In this document: piece after piece, positions 47,461 to 60,405 of the stretch
How the letters are laid out: every line of letters starts with the position of its first letter
How positions within the stretch are numbered: position 1 is the stretch's first letter
Source of the DNA: Viscum album
Lineage: Eukaryota; Streptophyta; Magnoliopsida; Santalales; Viscaceae
Direction of reading: 5' to 3'
NCBI GenBank assembly: GCA_963277665.1
Contig: OY728123.1
Coordinates: forward strand, 632,522,915 to 632,586,914
DNA: 64,000 bases
The notes under the pieces: model-generated
Database searches by the model: none
What the model was told of the DNA's origin: nothing
The model's input: the letters and a program-made list of their open reading frames with translations, nothing else
Made by a program: the position numbers and the translations under genes

Positions 47461-48260
47461 GACAGCCTAACGACATCACATCAAAATGAGTTGATGGGAG
47501 ATAAAAAAGGTATATAATAACTTGTACATAAAATTTACATCAATTAGGATATTGAAGAACATATCCCAACATAACAATATGTAAATTAAAAAACATAACA
47601 AAGGAAGTCTTTAAAAAGAGGAGGGTGAAAGGTTCCCTTACCGACATGGGTATCTTTCGAAACATACACCCCGTGAAAGAAGGACAATATAAAATTGATG
47701 TAAATACTCATAAATGAAATTATATTACACAATGAGTAAAATAATGGGCAGTACATACACCAATCAAAGGAAATTGTGGCAAATGTAGCATAAATCTCAC
47801 GGGAATAAAAGTGAGATGAAAAATCCCTTATGAAACCTCGACAGCCTAACGACGCCACTTAAAACATAAAAAAAATGGATTGATGAGATCAAATAGGGTC
47901 TCTAATCATATTAACATAAAGTTTACAGAAATATAAATATAAAAGAACACCCCCCAACATAACAAAGAGGAGCTTAAAAGAAGTGACATAAAGGAGAGTA
48001 CTTAAAAATAAAGAGAGATGTTAGATCTCTTACGAAAATTCGGCATCCTAACGGCGCCACTCGAAACTTCCAAAATGGATTGATGAGAGATAATAGGGTC
48101 TCTCATCATATGAACATAAAAATTATAGTAAGAGTAATATAAAAGAACAACCCCATAATAAGAATGATGATATTTAAGAGGAATGACATAAAAGAGTGTA
48201 CTTAAAAAGAAAGAGAGGAGTAGGATCCCTTACCTCAAGTCCAACTTGTCTTGTTCGTTT
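47461..48260. repeat. Tandem duplications inside the solo LTR
   Basis: A segment containing ACAGCCTAACGACGCCAC and GGATTGATGAGA recurs at 47461, 47840 and 48041 (the third reads GGCATCCTAACGGCGCCAC), with a fourth related junction at about 48231 that matches the normal LTR context (CCCTTACCTC...). Spacings are about 380, 200 and 190 bp. This accounts for much of the extra length relative to the intact LTRs. Confidence 0.75.
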
Positions 48261-48566
48261 CCTTATATTCCTGAATAATAAACATTGGTCAATTTATAAT
48301 TTCTTAAGGAACTCCTATAAAGATTATTATTCAGTTAATATCACATATTTTAATGTTATAATAATTGGTTAATAATATGAGTTCATATCAGACGTTTTTG
48401 TCGATGGTTGGTACATGAGTCAAAAATTGAACTTGTTGGAAAATAATTTTCCATGTAGTTATAGGTACATCATATCCAGAATAGTATTTATGTTTTAAAT
48501 ATCATATATATAAAGTATATATTCATTTTATACTATTCCATATCATTTGGAGATAAAAATTAAAAT

Positions 48567-48824
48567 CACCGTTCATGGAGACGGTAGGTCGTACGTACGC
48601 ATGAATGCTACTTTCATTTTTTGTCATATTAATGGAATTAAAACAAAATGAGATATATATATATATATGTTGTAATTCCAGAATTATATCCATAATTTAG
48701 ATGTAATATATTACATATATATCCATTATATATATGTACTTATAATAGTACATAACATTTTGAGATAAGAAATGAAATGTACCGTTCATGGAGACGATAA
48801 GCCGTACATACGCATGAACGCTAC
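48567..48824. repeat. Duplicated stem-loop motif in the solo LTR
   Basis: The 45-bp conserved motif occurs twice, at 48567-48611 and 48780-48824, 213 bp apart, with its AT-rich flank. Each copy has 3-4 changes from the intact LTR version. The second copy keeps both outer arms GTTCATG and CATGAAC. Confidence 0.8.
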
Positions 48825-49111
48825 TTCCATTTCTATTTCATATTTAATGGAATTAAAACATAATGATACATAATAGTATTCTAATTCCATTATGGTATCA
48901 TATATAATATCATTAAATATATCCTTTATACGTACCACATATGGTATTAACGAATCAAATCACTTTGAGGGGGCGGTAGTCCGCACTTCCTTAAATGAAG
49001 ATATCGCGTTTACCCATAATAGAAACCATAAAGGTATGCCATAAATGAAAAATAAAGAAGATTAAGTAACACATAAACATATTATATATCATATATAAAT
49101 ATAGTTTCATC

Positions 49112-49210
49112 TTAATGGCCACCTTTGAAGGTGTTAGAATAATGTTGAACAATCATCGTTTCGTGAGGCAGAAATTCGCCATCCACGGAAATAGTATGTT
49201 CTTTAACCAT
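49112..49210 (-). pseudogene. Short LTR ORF, copy 3 (truncated)
   Basis: Starts MVKEHTISVDGEFLPHE and ends after 32 codons because an indel shifts the region that reads YSFNTSNGGHF in the other copies. Of the first 22 residues, two differ from copy 1, while several codons differ silently. Confidence 0.35.
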
Positions 49211-49534
49211 TAGATGTAGGTGTGTGTAAGTGTAGCTATAATACTTCTTATAAAAAAATCCTAGTATATTGAATATATTTTATTTGTTACAAAATAAATG
49301 AATAAAAAGAGTTTAGGGGGTTGGAGAAGCAAAATAAAACAAAAGGACACAAGTGAAGACATTACCTTGAAATCGGGTAACTCCCTTTGGTTTGAGCTGA
49401 AAGGCTTCCTTGGGAAGACTTCTGCCCAAAGTGAGGCTTCAAAGAGTTATAGAGGGATGGGGAGAGACAAAATGGGTAGGGGTTGTCCGAGCCAAAGGCT
49501 TTGGAAGTGTGGGTAAGGAGGTAGAGGTGGGGGC

Positions 49535-49542
49535 CTTTTATA
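49535..49542 (-). promoter_or_regulatory. TATA box of the solo LTR
   Basis: TATAAAAG in the same CTCTTATAAAAGGCCCCC context as in the two intact LTRs. If active, it would drive transcription leftward into flanking DNA. Confidence 0.45.
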
Positions 49543-51177
49543 AGAGGAGAGGAGGGGCACTCTTGGAAAGTAAAGAAATTTTACTTTATTTTAGAATGAA
49601 TTTCGGATTTTAATGGTCCCACATTGATGTGTTTCGAGGATAAGGTGATAAGGGTTCTAAATCCAGCCATATAATAGGTTTTGGACATGTGTAGGTCTTA
49701 GATTTTACATTATCATTCCATTTTATTTAAATCGTTAAATAATGAGGTCATCACTGCATCATCATGATGTCATAAATAATTTAATTTATTTAATGTCTAA
49801 AAATTATAAAAAAAATACTATGATGTAGGAAATTGTTTTAGATTTCCAATTACTATTTATAGTCAAAAATCTGACTTGTATTACCCCATGTAAAAATTGT
49901 TTTAGTAAAACATTCCATGTTTGTGTCATTTTTACTTTAACATTAAATAAAAAGGTATTTGTGTCATTTTCCAACCAATGTGGCTCCATGGGGTCCCCAA
50001 TTTGACCCATGTATTTTCTTGGTCGGCCATGACACATCCAATGAGGGTAGGACATGTTTCTAGGTCATTTAAATTTATTAAAATATTATTCTTACCTTAA
50101 ATTACACAAATTACCTCTAATCGCGATTAAAAACTTAATAAGTTACTATTCACCAAAAAATTATTCTAATCCCATTGAACCACATTTTACTTCTTAATGA
50201 AAACCATGTATGTAGGATTTTTTAAATTCAAAACAAAAAGATGGAAAAATTTCATTTAAACGGAAAAATCAGTTTTTATAAGTACCACTTAGTGGTTTCA
50301 CTATTCATCAAAAATTGATGTTTTTCAGAAAATTACCAAAACTTCACCCTAAGCTATATTTGATATTCCGAATTCAAAAATGATGTCTATTTTACAAAAT
50401 TCAAAACATATAAGTTTCATTAATTAATTTAATAATAAATTCCCGCTGTCAAAACAAATAGCGTGTTTTTATGAAACAAAATGTATCAAAAGATTGACAC
50501 TAGTTTAAGTCTGATTTCAAAGTGAAATTAATTCCAACGAACACTATTGGATTAAATGGTAAAAATAAATTCTAATTTAACTTTAAAACCAATTCTAAAG
50601 ATAATATAATCATATAAACAAATTAGATTAAAAAGAGGTATTGAATTAAAATTCAACATTTTTCACTATTAATTAAAAATTGAACTTTTTCAAAAAAATA
50701 CCAAAAATTTACACAAAGTAAATTTTGATGTCCCGATTTCAAAGAAGAATTTTATTTTGTCAAATATAACACATAAAATTTTCAAAAAGTGGATTTAAAA
50801 GAGGTTCTCCATCAAAAGGTGGTTAATCGACCTTTTACAGAATATTGGAATGTTTACGCTTAAAATTGGATTCATTCGCATTTTTAATCCTATAACATTT
50901 ATTGTAAAGAGTAAAAATATTTGAAAAACATATATAATCATTTTTTAGTTAGTTCTGTTCATTTTCGCCATTACAACGGCTAGGCGTTAACTACCTTTTA
51001 AAATAATATTATTTTATTATTAGAGTGCAACGTAAGATTCCCAAGAAACTCGTTGTTGCGTATTGGGTACGCCATCGAGTATAGAATCCCCATTAAAGTA
51101 ATATTAACATTTTATTCACAAATATGGATAAATATAAAAATGTCATATTATTTATTTACCTGGGGTGTTACAATATC

Positions 51178-53640
51178 CCTCCTGCCACTCCTCATAATTC
51201 ACCCATCAAACCAGCTATCCTCTTCTCATCCAAATACCCATATCCCCCACCTCACATGTCACTGCTATCATAATAGTTCCTTTAGTGTCAATGGTGGTTC
51301 AGTTTAAGACTCCCCATACCCACACTCTCGAGTATAATGATAAAATAATTTCATTAATCATTAAATTTGATATAAAATAATATGAAAATACAATTATTTT
51401 ATAAAAGTTACCTAATATAAACATTAAACCTCCCAAATAATCACGAAATTCCAAAAATTTAAGGTATATTGTCTTTGATGATCAAATATATGAGTAACTT
51501 ATTTTGTGATACCTATGGACATTTCTCTCTAATAACTCCATAATAGGTCCTCTTATATACATCTCCATGGGTATACAAATCTTTATAACATTGGGAAAAG
51601 AAATATACGAAAGGGGTGATCTCAAACACCGAGTAATAGAAAATAAATTAACATTTCATCAAGTGTTAGACCATAATAATATGATAAAACATGATTAGGG
51701 GATAAATATCATATTAAAAGAGCATGGAACAAAAGGGGCTGTCTATATGTCACAATAGAAAGACATGTAATCTCAAATGAAAAAAATATTTACCTTATAA
51801 AAGTGTGTGGAATCATGTGACATTAAACATGAGTCAAGGAGTATAATCATTGGAATAAGATTAAAACATAAGAGTGTGGCATAAAAATTGGTATAGAAAT
51901 CATATGTCATGGAAACCCATCAAGATATTCATGACATAGTAGAGTTGGGATAATGTCACGACTGACGTTCTTCAAGATGAGGGAAGGGACAAAAAAGTCA
52001 CACACCCTTCCCACTTCAAGAAGAAGGAGATATAATGAACCAAAAGTCTAGACTTCAACAGGTATCAAAGTGACAACTAGTGCCAAGGATATATAATCTT
52101 ATATAAAATGGAAGGAATTACCATTTTTAATGAAATAGGATAAGAAGTTATGATGGTAAAAAATCACAAGAAACACAAAAAATTTATATAATGGAACCAA
52201 AATAAAACCCATTCATGATTTAAATATAAACTGTGAAAAAAGTACAACAAGATCACCAATGAAAGTACCAATTAAGGAGACTAAGCAGCACCACAACAAC
52301 TTACTCAACACCCAATCTAGTATTGTACAACATGGTCCTCAATGTCCTTCTAGAAATCTAAAAATATCTATTCAATGTATGGTGATTATACAATTATACC
52401 CATTAGAAAAAATAAATCCACCTATGAAAAAGTGGGGGAACATACTAATTACCCAATGAGAGAACATTAGAACCTCAAAGCACCAATGAGTACTGACCAA
52501 CTCAGCCTCACCAAGGCACACTAACCAAAAAATGAATTTCAAGAAAAGTAGTTGTATAACCACATCGACATTTGGGTACCCTCCACCACTTTCCCACAGG
52601 TTATCAACTCATTACTAATAGCTAATGTCTTTAGACTACCTTTCTTACAAAATACAGTCCCACTGCCACAAACTAACCACACAAACCTAGTCCCCAAACC
52701 ACACGAAAATCCTGCCTACAGACACCTGAGCCACAACCAGACCACACATACCCCCACAGATACATGGTCCACAATAACCACGCCTCTCACATAAAGACAC
52801 CTTGACCTCATCCTAAAGACACTAGGGAAAAAATCCATGTCACAAACAACAGGGACCCTTCTCCACAACAAAACTATCCTAAAGGATCTTGGAATATGGT
52901 AATAATCAAGACATTACATCCTACCAAGATACACTCGAGTAGTATGAACTCAGAATAGGGTGTGAGGAAGAACGTCAGCAACCAACCATACATCCTCCCA
53001 TTGGGATGTTGGGAAAGAAACCCTTCCCCATGAAATGGGGTTGTTTTGAACATGGTTTCCAACAAGGGTGGGGTGCGTATAGAAATAACAATTAACTACA
53101 ATTTATACATATAGGTAAGAAAACACTCAGACCAACCAATGGGTTTCAATCGAACAACCATCCCACATAGAACCACATTTACTACTACTACTATATTCAC
53201 AACCACACGAACAACCAAAACTAGAGCATAAACACAACACATTTTTCATTTAACCTCTTTCCATTTATTAATTAAGGGATTCAATTTAATTTATCCCAAC
53301 ACTACACATGGAAACTACCAAGAACAAAATATACAACCATTTTTAGAAGGAAAAAGGACAATAAACACATCCAAGTAAAACAATGATGTAGGGACCAAGG
53401 TAAGGGAATCCATTTTAACATCCATTCATAAAAACTATATAGAACAACCAACATACTATCCAAATAAACACCCCTTCTTCCTAGACAACTGTTCAACCAC
53501 TACAAACTCTTATTCTTCAATGTTATCCCACTCAATCATGCCCTCGCAACCAAAACCATCACCCCCTCTGCAAAACAACACCACACCTAGAACACCCATA
53601 AACATGAATTAATGACACAACCCAGTCCTATAGCCGCATT
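51178..53640. other. Unassigned DNA right of the solo LTR
   Basis: AT-rich, with an A/C-rich stretch (about 52250-53600) that opens short ORFs on both strands. None resembles a known protein. No repeat structure seen. Confidence 0.5.
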
Positions 53641-55640
53641 ATTGGAGATGGTGGCCTAGAACCAACTACTTTGTACTTTATAAAAAACTTGTATTCATGG
53701 TTTTGAATATTAATAAATACATTATCACATCTTAATTATTCTTCTGCGTGAAAATGCATGTGATAATTTCCTAAGGAAAGATGTAGCACTAAAGGGTTAT
53801 AGAGGATCCCTTTTATGATGAGAACCCGGGTGTTCCATAACACTATTCTTTAATATATGTTCTATGGATAGATGATGTTATTTGAGGGACACAAAAAATA
53901 TAGGCCATCAGGGTAAAGGACTCCTAAAACTATGAGGAACCTTCTCATGGTGTGCACCTTTGGTAATATCTAGGAGGATATTATTATAATAAGACCCACA
54001 GTAGGAAATCCACTTTTTTTAGGGTCATTGGATGTTCATATATGTGGAAGTGTGTATTGGTCTTTAGAATTTAATATTATTATTAATGGGTATTATGAAT
54101 CACACACTTAGATATATTGAAAAAATCTATGACACCACAATGTTCACAGCATGGTAGGATATGTTGGATGCATCATGAGTAATACTGTATTAATGGATAA
54201 TACAAGAAAGGCTTATCCCTTATGTTCAAAAACGAATTTGAAATATAAATCCATTTGATATAATTGATATAAACTTAATAAATCCATCTCGAAGGTAAGG
54301 AACAAGAGAGTTCAATTCTGGGAATTCAAAGAAAGAATAATCGAGCACATGGGTTGATGGAACTAGCATACATCCCACTCGATCATAGATATCGAGAAAA
54401 AGGTATTATATTACACGGTAAGAATTTGTAGGTGGTGACATGCCATTGTAGTGTTAACTTATTTCGCTATGGGTTTCATGGCGTGTTACTAGATACTAAC
54501 CTTGGACTTTAGGTATGGTCTAACTAATTACACTATGAAAGAGGCATAGAGGGTCACACACAATGTGAATCGAAGTATCTTAGTTAAATATTAATTTAAA
54601 CAGTTAAATGAAGATTATTAATTATTTTAGTTTAGTAGTTATTCATGGATGTCTGATCCCATTTTTTTCAACACTAGTTATTTGAGATAATATATTGTGG
54701 GTGAAATAATAGATTTATTAGCTAGTAATTAAGTGATATTTATTTAATAAATAAATATTCATTATTCAAGGTCTAATAAATGTGTTGTAGGAAATAAAAA
54801 AATAGTAAAATAAAAATACACACCATTTATATTAATATACACACCGTGTAGTTTTTCTGGGGATTTGTGAGAAATAATATTATTTATTTAGTTAAATAAT
54901 ATAAGGTGTAATTCACTGGTCGTGTTTGAAGTGATAATAATAGTCCACTATTATTATTAGACATAGGGTATTACTAAGAATTAATGAATGAATAAATGAT
55001 TTCAAGTAATTAATTAATTTTATTATTCTAACTAATAAAATCACAATTAAATTATTCTCATTATATCTGGCCATTATTTATGGTTTTGAAAAATTAATAT
55101 GGATAAAGCACTCAATCCAAGAGATAATTCCTTTTCTCTAAGAACGTTATCATGTTGTGAGAGAGATCCTCATCCACAGGATCAAGGAGAGAACTTTGGA
55201 AGCGGCTCTCAAGGTGATCAAAGATGAAAATTACAAGAGAAGGATCTTCGGTGATAGCACACAGAGATCCCATTTTTAATTTCCAGAGATACATGTAACT
55301 TGTGTGGATCACAAATAGGGAAGCCTAAACTTGGCTTCTATGACACAATAACAGATCACTTTTGATCGTGACCATAAATATCAACGGATAGATAACTAAA
55401 TCCAGGTAATTCTTTCATTTTAATTAAATTAATTATAACCAACATATGATGATCCTATATATGGTTCTGGGACTTCCCTATTTACTTTTCATTCTTTATT
55501 ATATTCCGTAGAGATGACATTTTATCACCGTTATAGATCTCTAATTGATCATTGTTAACGATAAAATCATAGTTGGGTACACTCATCTACGTGCTTCCAC
55601 TATACCCAGAACCTACATGCTCTACACAAACATTTCCCAG
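53640..55640 (+). repeat. Possible 5' LTR region of Copia-2
   Basis: The stretch near 54490-54560 (CTTTAGGTATGGTCTAACTAA, then AGAGGGTCACACACAATG) and the stretch near 55590-55612 (CTACGTGCTTCCACTATACC) look like sequence found in the LTRs of some plant Copia elements, from memory. The location, upstream of a + strand Copia gag, fits. I cannot place either LTR border or a primer site, and no second LTR is in the window. Confidence 0.25.
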
Positions 55641-56987
55641 ATGTAGTCCCACTGCATAAAGATGAGGCACACCATGTGATTGGTGTTTTATATATTTGTG
55701 TTTAGTTTTACATCTACATAGTATTCATTTCTAATCATTGGGTATTTATGAACATGAATTCACCTGGTTTCCTCCAAGATACAAGTTACATAAAAATATA
55801 ATTTTAAATTAATTCAGTTTTTTAAAATAATGATGGATTATAATATCGAGGAAATTTAGAAAATGGTTTAATATAAAAGGATTTATTAATTAATGATAAT
55901 TAATTGATTTGAGCATGATTTATCTCAAACAATAATGATTAAATAATTGAATTATAGTTTTATTTATGCGTAAATATCATTTCATGTATGGGTGATCATG
56001 AGCTAGACCAGGACCTTTCTATGTGGAGGGTTTCGTCTAATTAATTTATTTAAATTAGTTTTTTTAGCATGTGACCCTTCTCCTCATTAATATGTAGGGC
56101 CACCATGCCCAAGTTTTATTTTATGCACCACCCTTACCCCTCACCTATGAGTGATATAAAAGCATATGTAATGGATAGAGATCCCAAGATGGTGGAGGTG
56201 GATCAAGTTAGGATCCAAGGTGAAACCAGTCTAAGGAGATACAAAGGTGGACATGTGGAAAGCAGTAAACATGAACAAAAAAGGTTCAAGGGGTTTCTCC
56301 CCTAGGTCTTGGGTTTGTTTATCAATCGGTAGATAAAATATCCAAGAGAACAAGCTCCTGATAATGCCATTTATTTATTTTTTCTATTAGTTGTATGGTT
56401 TATTTATTATGGTTATGTTGTCACAATCACACAATTAACAAATTAAACAAGCATGCAAGATAGAACAAATATAATATTGTCTTATGTGTAAATATTATCT
56501 TAGACATGTTTAATCACTTAATAATGTTCCACTTAATATTAACAAGAATGTAATCAAAGATAATTAAATGTAAATATACATATTAGGATCTAATCCCTTA
56601 AATAAATATTAAGTTGTTATAGCCTTCCATAATCTTGGTTATAATCAAACCATAGTTAAAAGTGCATGACCAATCCTAGATGGGGTGCTTTCAATTATCG
56701 AGGAATTATAATTCTTGTTCTTTTGGTTGACTTGTATTGGTTCATATCAAGGGATGACTTACAAAATAGGAAATGATGTGATAAAGAGGAAATGGTTGAG
56801 GAAATCCAAAATACAAGGATTTCAGGATTGGGGTGTCCACTCAACCGATGGAGGAGTTTCTAGTTAATGAAGTTAGAATTTAGAATTACCACTTATAACC
56901 ATTCATGTTTCTTGACCAACCCTAATGGGGTAATACAATAGGAAATATGGATCCTTTCCACTAGAATATTTAGGTAAAAAAAATATT
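55641..56987. other. Unassigned DNA left of CACTA-2
   Basis: Possibly the 5' untranslated region of Copia-2, interrupted at 56987 by CACTA-2. No coding sequence recognised; no clear tRNA primer site found. Confidence 0.4.
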
Positions 56988-57445
56988 CACTACTGGAAAC
57001 CAAGGCATTCCAAATAGTTTATAACCATTGGGAAAGGCTACCAAAATGTTGGTATATGTTATACCTATGTTTTAGCAAACAGATGGGTGATAAGGCATGG
57101 GGATAGCCTTATACCAACTGTTTTTTTTTGAAACCATTGGGTTAGACCAGTAAAACAATCAACTTCCCTATGGTTTTGGCCAACCATAGCAATATAGAAG
57201 TACCAATGGTTTGTAACCATTGGTAAATGTGTCTCTATAACCTATACCAACGGTTTACAAACCATTATTATATATGTTTACAAATGGTTTTCCTATAAAC
57301 TTTGGTATATATTATATGTATAACCGATATACCAATGGTTTCTGAACCTTTGGTATTGTGTTTTACCAATAGTTTTATCTAAACCATTGGTATAGAAGGT
57401 ATATTCAGCTTTATAACAATGGTTTATAAATCGTTGGTATATATT
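56988..57445. repeat. CACTA-2 left subterminal repeats
   Basis: After the terminal CACTACTGGAAA there are about a dozen half-sites of AACCATTGG/CCAATGGTT in alternating orientation, for example TTTATAACCATTGGG, CCAATGGTTTGTAACCATTGG and CCAATGGTTTCTGAACCTTTGG, with GGTATA between them. Adjacent half-sites form hairpins. Confidence 0.88.
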
Positions 57446-57696
57446 ACTCTAGGATTACATAGAACCCCTCTTGCCTACCCTGTACAGAAGCCTTCCCTCT
57501 TGCCTACACTCTACAGCCTCTACCAAATTACACACCAACCTACACCCCCTCTTTCCTCCACTCTACAATATATGGAATTCAACATCGAAAGATACAAAAC
57601 ACAAAATACAATAATTAGATAACACATGAAAATAAAGAATTCAAAAAAACACTCATGCCCATGATAGAATTTATAGAATTCAAAAAAAAAAAGTCA

Positions 57697-58606
57697 TGGG
57701 GGGATGTCCAGGGGTGGGGGTGTCCAGGGGGTGTGGGGATGTCCATGAGGATGGGGGTGTCCAGGGGGTGTGGGATGTCTAAGTGGTTGGGGGTGTCTAG
57801 GGGTGGTGGGGGCTATCCAAGGGGGTGTCCCGGGAATGTCCCGGGGCGGGGGGCTATCCAGGGGGTGGGTGATGTCCAGGGGTGCTATAAAAAGGGGTGA
57901 GGGGTGTCCAAGGGGGTGTCAAATGGGGTGGGGGTGTCTGGGGGGGGGGGGGGTGGGGGTGTCCAGGGTGGTATGGTGGGGGGGGGGGGTTTCCAAGGGG
58001 GTTGGGGTGTCCAGGGGGTGGGGGCTGTCCAGGGGGTGGGTGGGGTCTAGTGGGGTTGGTAGGATGTCCAAGGGGGTGGGGTTGTCTGGGGGGGGGATGT
58101 CCAAGGGGGTGGGGTTGTCCAGGGTGTGGGGGTTTCCAAGGGGGTGGGGGTGTCTAAGGGGGCAGGTGGGGTGTCCATGAGGGTATCGGGCTGTCAAAGG
58201 GAGTAGTGGGTGTTTGGGGGAAGGGGGTTTCTGGGGGTGGCAGGGGGGTCTCTCTAGGGGTGGGGCCTGTCCATGCGGGTCAGTGTGTTTGGGGGGGGGG
58301 TGTGGGGGGGTGGTGTCTTGGGGGGATGTCTAGGGGGTGGGTGGGGGGCTGCCCTTGAGGGTGGGGGTGTCTAGGGGGGTACGAGGGGGGGGGGGGTGGA
58401 GGGGGATATCTAAGAGATGGGGTGGTGTCTAGGGGGTGGGGGCTGTTTAGGGGATTGGGGAACTGTCCAAGGGGATAGGAGGTGTCTAGGGGGTTGGAGG
58501 GGGGTTTCCCGGGGGTGGGGTGGTGTCTAGGGGGTGGGGGATGTCCATGGGGGTAGTGGGTGTCTAGGCAGTGGGGGGGGGGGTGGATGAGGTGTCCACC
58601 CCCAAA
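57697..58606 (+). repeat. G-rich minisatellite block 1 in CACTA-2
   Basis: About 900 bp of repeats near 16-24 bp built on GTCCAGGGGGTGGGGG, GTCTAGGGGGTGG and GTCCAAGGGGGTGG, with G runs up to 12 or more. The + strand is G-rich throughout. Dense runs of three or more Gs give high G-quadruplex potential. ORFs here, Gly/Val/Trp-rich on one strand and Pro/His-rich on the other, are composition artefacts. Confidence 0.9.
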
Positions 58607-59238
58607 CAAGGGTAATATAATCAAATCTCTATCCAATTATAGCATGAATTAATGCCTTTTATAGATGACCCAGAAGATAGTTGGTGTAAACCTTGAATAT
58701 CGTAAATGTAAATCGCAACACACCTAATTGTAAAAACACATAAAAATATAATATGTGTATCTTATTTTGTCTTCCACTCTAAATATAAAACATATATTCT
58801 AAAAAAACACTTAATTTTATACAATCCTTCAAATTTTGAGCTAGGTATGTGTCTTATTAATTCCTTGAGAGGATAGCTAAGAGTTAATTCCAGGTTGTGA
58901 TACAAGGTGTATGTTTAAAAATTTTTGTGTGTGTGTCAAATATGATCCTATGTTTGTTGTTTTGGCATATGATCCATGTTTCGATGGGACACTACTCATG
59001 GGAGTATTATCCTTGTTATATCATTAGGTAATATAGAGTTGTACAAATGTTAAATTTGTATGAGATCAATAAGGATAGTGGATAAGAACCTGAGTGAGAT
59101 TTCATTATAGAGATCAATTCTTCTTGGAAAGGTAAGAGTGAGTGTTGGTATGGAACTTCAAGAAAACTCCTAACGTGTGAAAGCAACTATATGTGGTTTA
59201 TATGTGATTCCTAATTTTTTAGAGTATCAGAGTGGAAA
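58607..59238. other. AT-rich spacer between CACTA-2 minisatellites
   Basis: Ordinary AT-rich DNA separating the G-rich block from the C-rich block. No coding sequence recognised. Confidence 0.6.
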
Positions 59239-59778
59239 ACCCACCCCCTCCTAGAATAACCCACACCCCCACACCCATACACCCCTATCTAGCCACCCTA
59301 GACAACACCCCCCCCCCCACATGGGTATCCCCCACCCCAAATGGATAGCCCACCACCCCACCCCACCTGGGCAACCCACCCCACCCCCTTGGATAGACCA
59401 CCTCATGGATATCCCATACCCCCTCCCCACCTGGGAAAAGCACCCCCACCCCCTGGACAGAACACCCCCTCCCTAGACAGCCCACCCCCACCTGGAATTC
59501 CCACCCCCACCCCCCTAGACAGCCCACACCCCCTCCCCCACCTGGACAGCCCACCCCAACCCTGGATTTCCCACCCCCTGGACAGCCCGAACCCCCACTC
59601 CCCCATCCGGACACCCCACCCTGACCCCCTGGACAGCCCACACCCCTCTTTGGATATCCCACACCCCATCCCACACACTCATGCGACCCCCTACCCCATG
59701 CAGCCCCTACCCATGGACAGCCGACTCCCACCAAGATATCCCCCGCCTAGACAATCCCTAAACCCTATACCCCCTTAG
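59239..59778 (-). repeat. C-rich (inverted) minisatellite block 2 in CACTA-2
   Basis: The same kind of repeat as block 1 but with C on the + strand: units such as CACCTGGACAGCCCACCCC and CTAGACAGCCCACCCCC. Read on the minus strand the unit is GGGGTGGGCTGTCCAGGTG, which matches block 1. Blocks 1 and 2 therefore face each other as a long imperfect inverted repeat across the 58607-59238 spacer. Confidence 0.88.
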
Positions 59779-59981
59779 GGTAATTTTATTTAAAACCATT
59801 TTATTCATTAACAAAGTAAAACCATCATGAATTATCCATTTCATTCAAAACTACCAATTCAATTTATCAAAATCACACAAATCCAATTTATAAGGCTCTT
59901 TGGGTCACTTATGAAATGTCATTGGAGAAATGGGAAATCACCCACATTGTTAGTTCCTATTTAAGAACTGAGCCAAGAACT

Positions 59982-60405
59982 AAGGAGGTGGGGTGGTGTC
60001 CAGGAGGTGGGATGCTATTCGGGGGGGGGGGGGGGGGTCATCCAAGGAGGTGGAGGGTCTCTCGGGGTAGTGGGTGTGTCTAGGGGGTGGGGGAGTCCCG
60101 TCTGGGGGTGTCTAGGGGTAGTGACGGGTGTCCAGGGGTGGAGGTTGTCAAGGTGGTGGGGGTGTCCAGGGGTGGGGGGGGGGGTGTCTTAGGGGGGGTG
60201 TCCATGGGGGGTGATGGGTGTGTAGGTGGGTAGGGGTGAGGGTGTTTAGGAGGTGGGAGTGTTTGGGGGGGGGCTGTCTAAGGGTGTTGGGGTGTGCAAG
60301 GGGTGGGTGTGGTGTGTGCAGGGGGTGGGGGATATCCAAAGGGGGGCGTCCAGGGTGTGGGGGTGTCCATGGGGTGGGGATGGGGTGTTCAGGGGAGGAA
60401 ATACC
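59982..60405 (+). repeat. G-rich minisatellite block 3 in CACTA-2
   Basis: The G-rich strand returns to +, with units GTCCAGGGGTGGGGG, GTCTAGGGGGTGGGGG and GTGTCCATGGGGTGGGG. Separated from block 2 by about 200 bp of AT-rich DNA. The strand order of the three blocks is G, C, G. Confidence 0.88.

Larger units (their letters stand above)
46113..51172 (-). mobile_element. Solo LTR related to the gag-only element's LTR
   Basis: Begins TATAAGGCCCC (an eroded TGTAACGCCCC) at 46113 and ends GGGGTGTTACA at 51172, matching the LTR ends of the element at 23912-33933. It is flanked by ATATC on both sides (46108-46112 and 51173-51177), a 5-bp target duplication. No internal sequence accompanies it, so it is a solo LTR left by recombination between two LTRs. 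The right half (48.5-51.2 kb) is clearly similar to the intact LTRs and carries the TATA box, the short ORF and the stem-loop motif. At 5060 bp it is about 1.35 kb longer, largely through internal duplications. Confidence 0.9.

Noticed and set aside
52259..53496. Several 60-80-codon frames on both strands
   Set aside because: Short, unlike any family I know, and expected by chance in an A/C-rich stretch with few T-containing stops on one strand.
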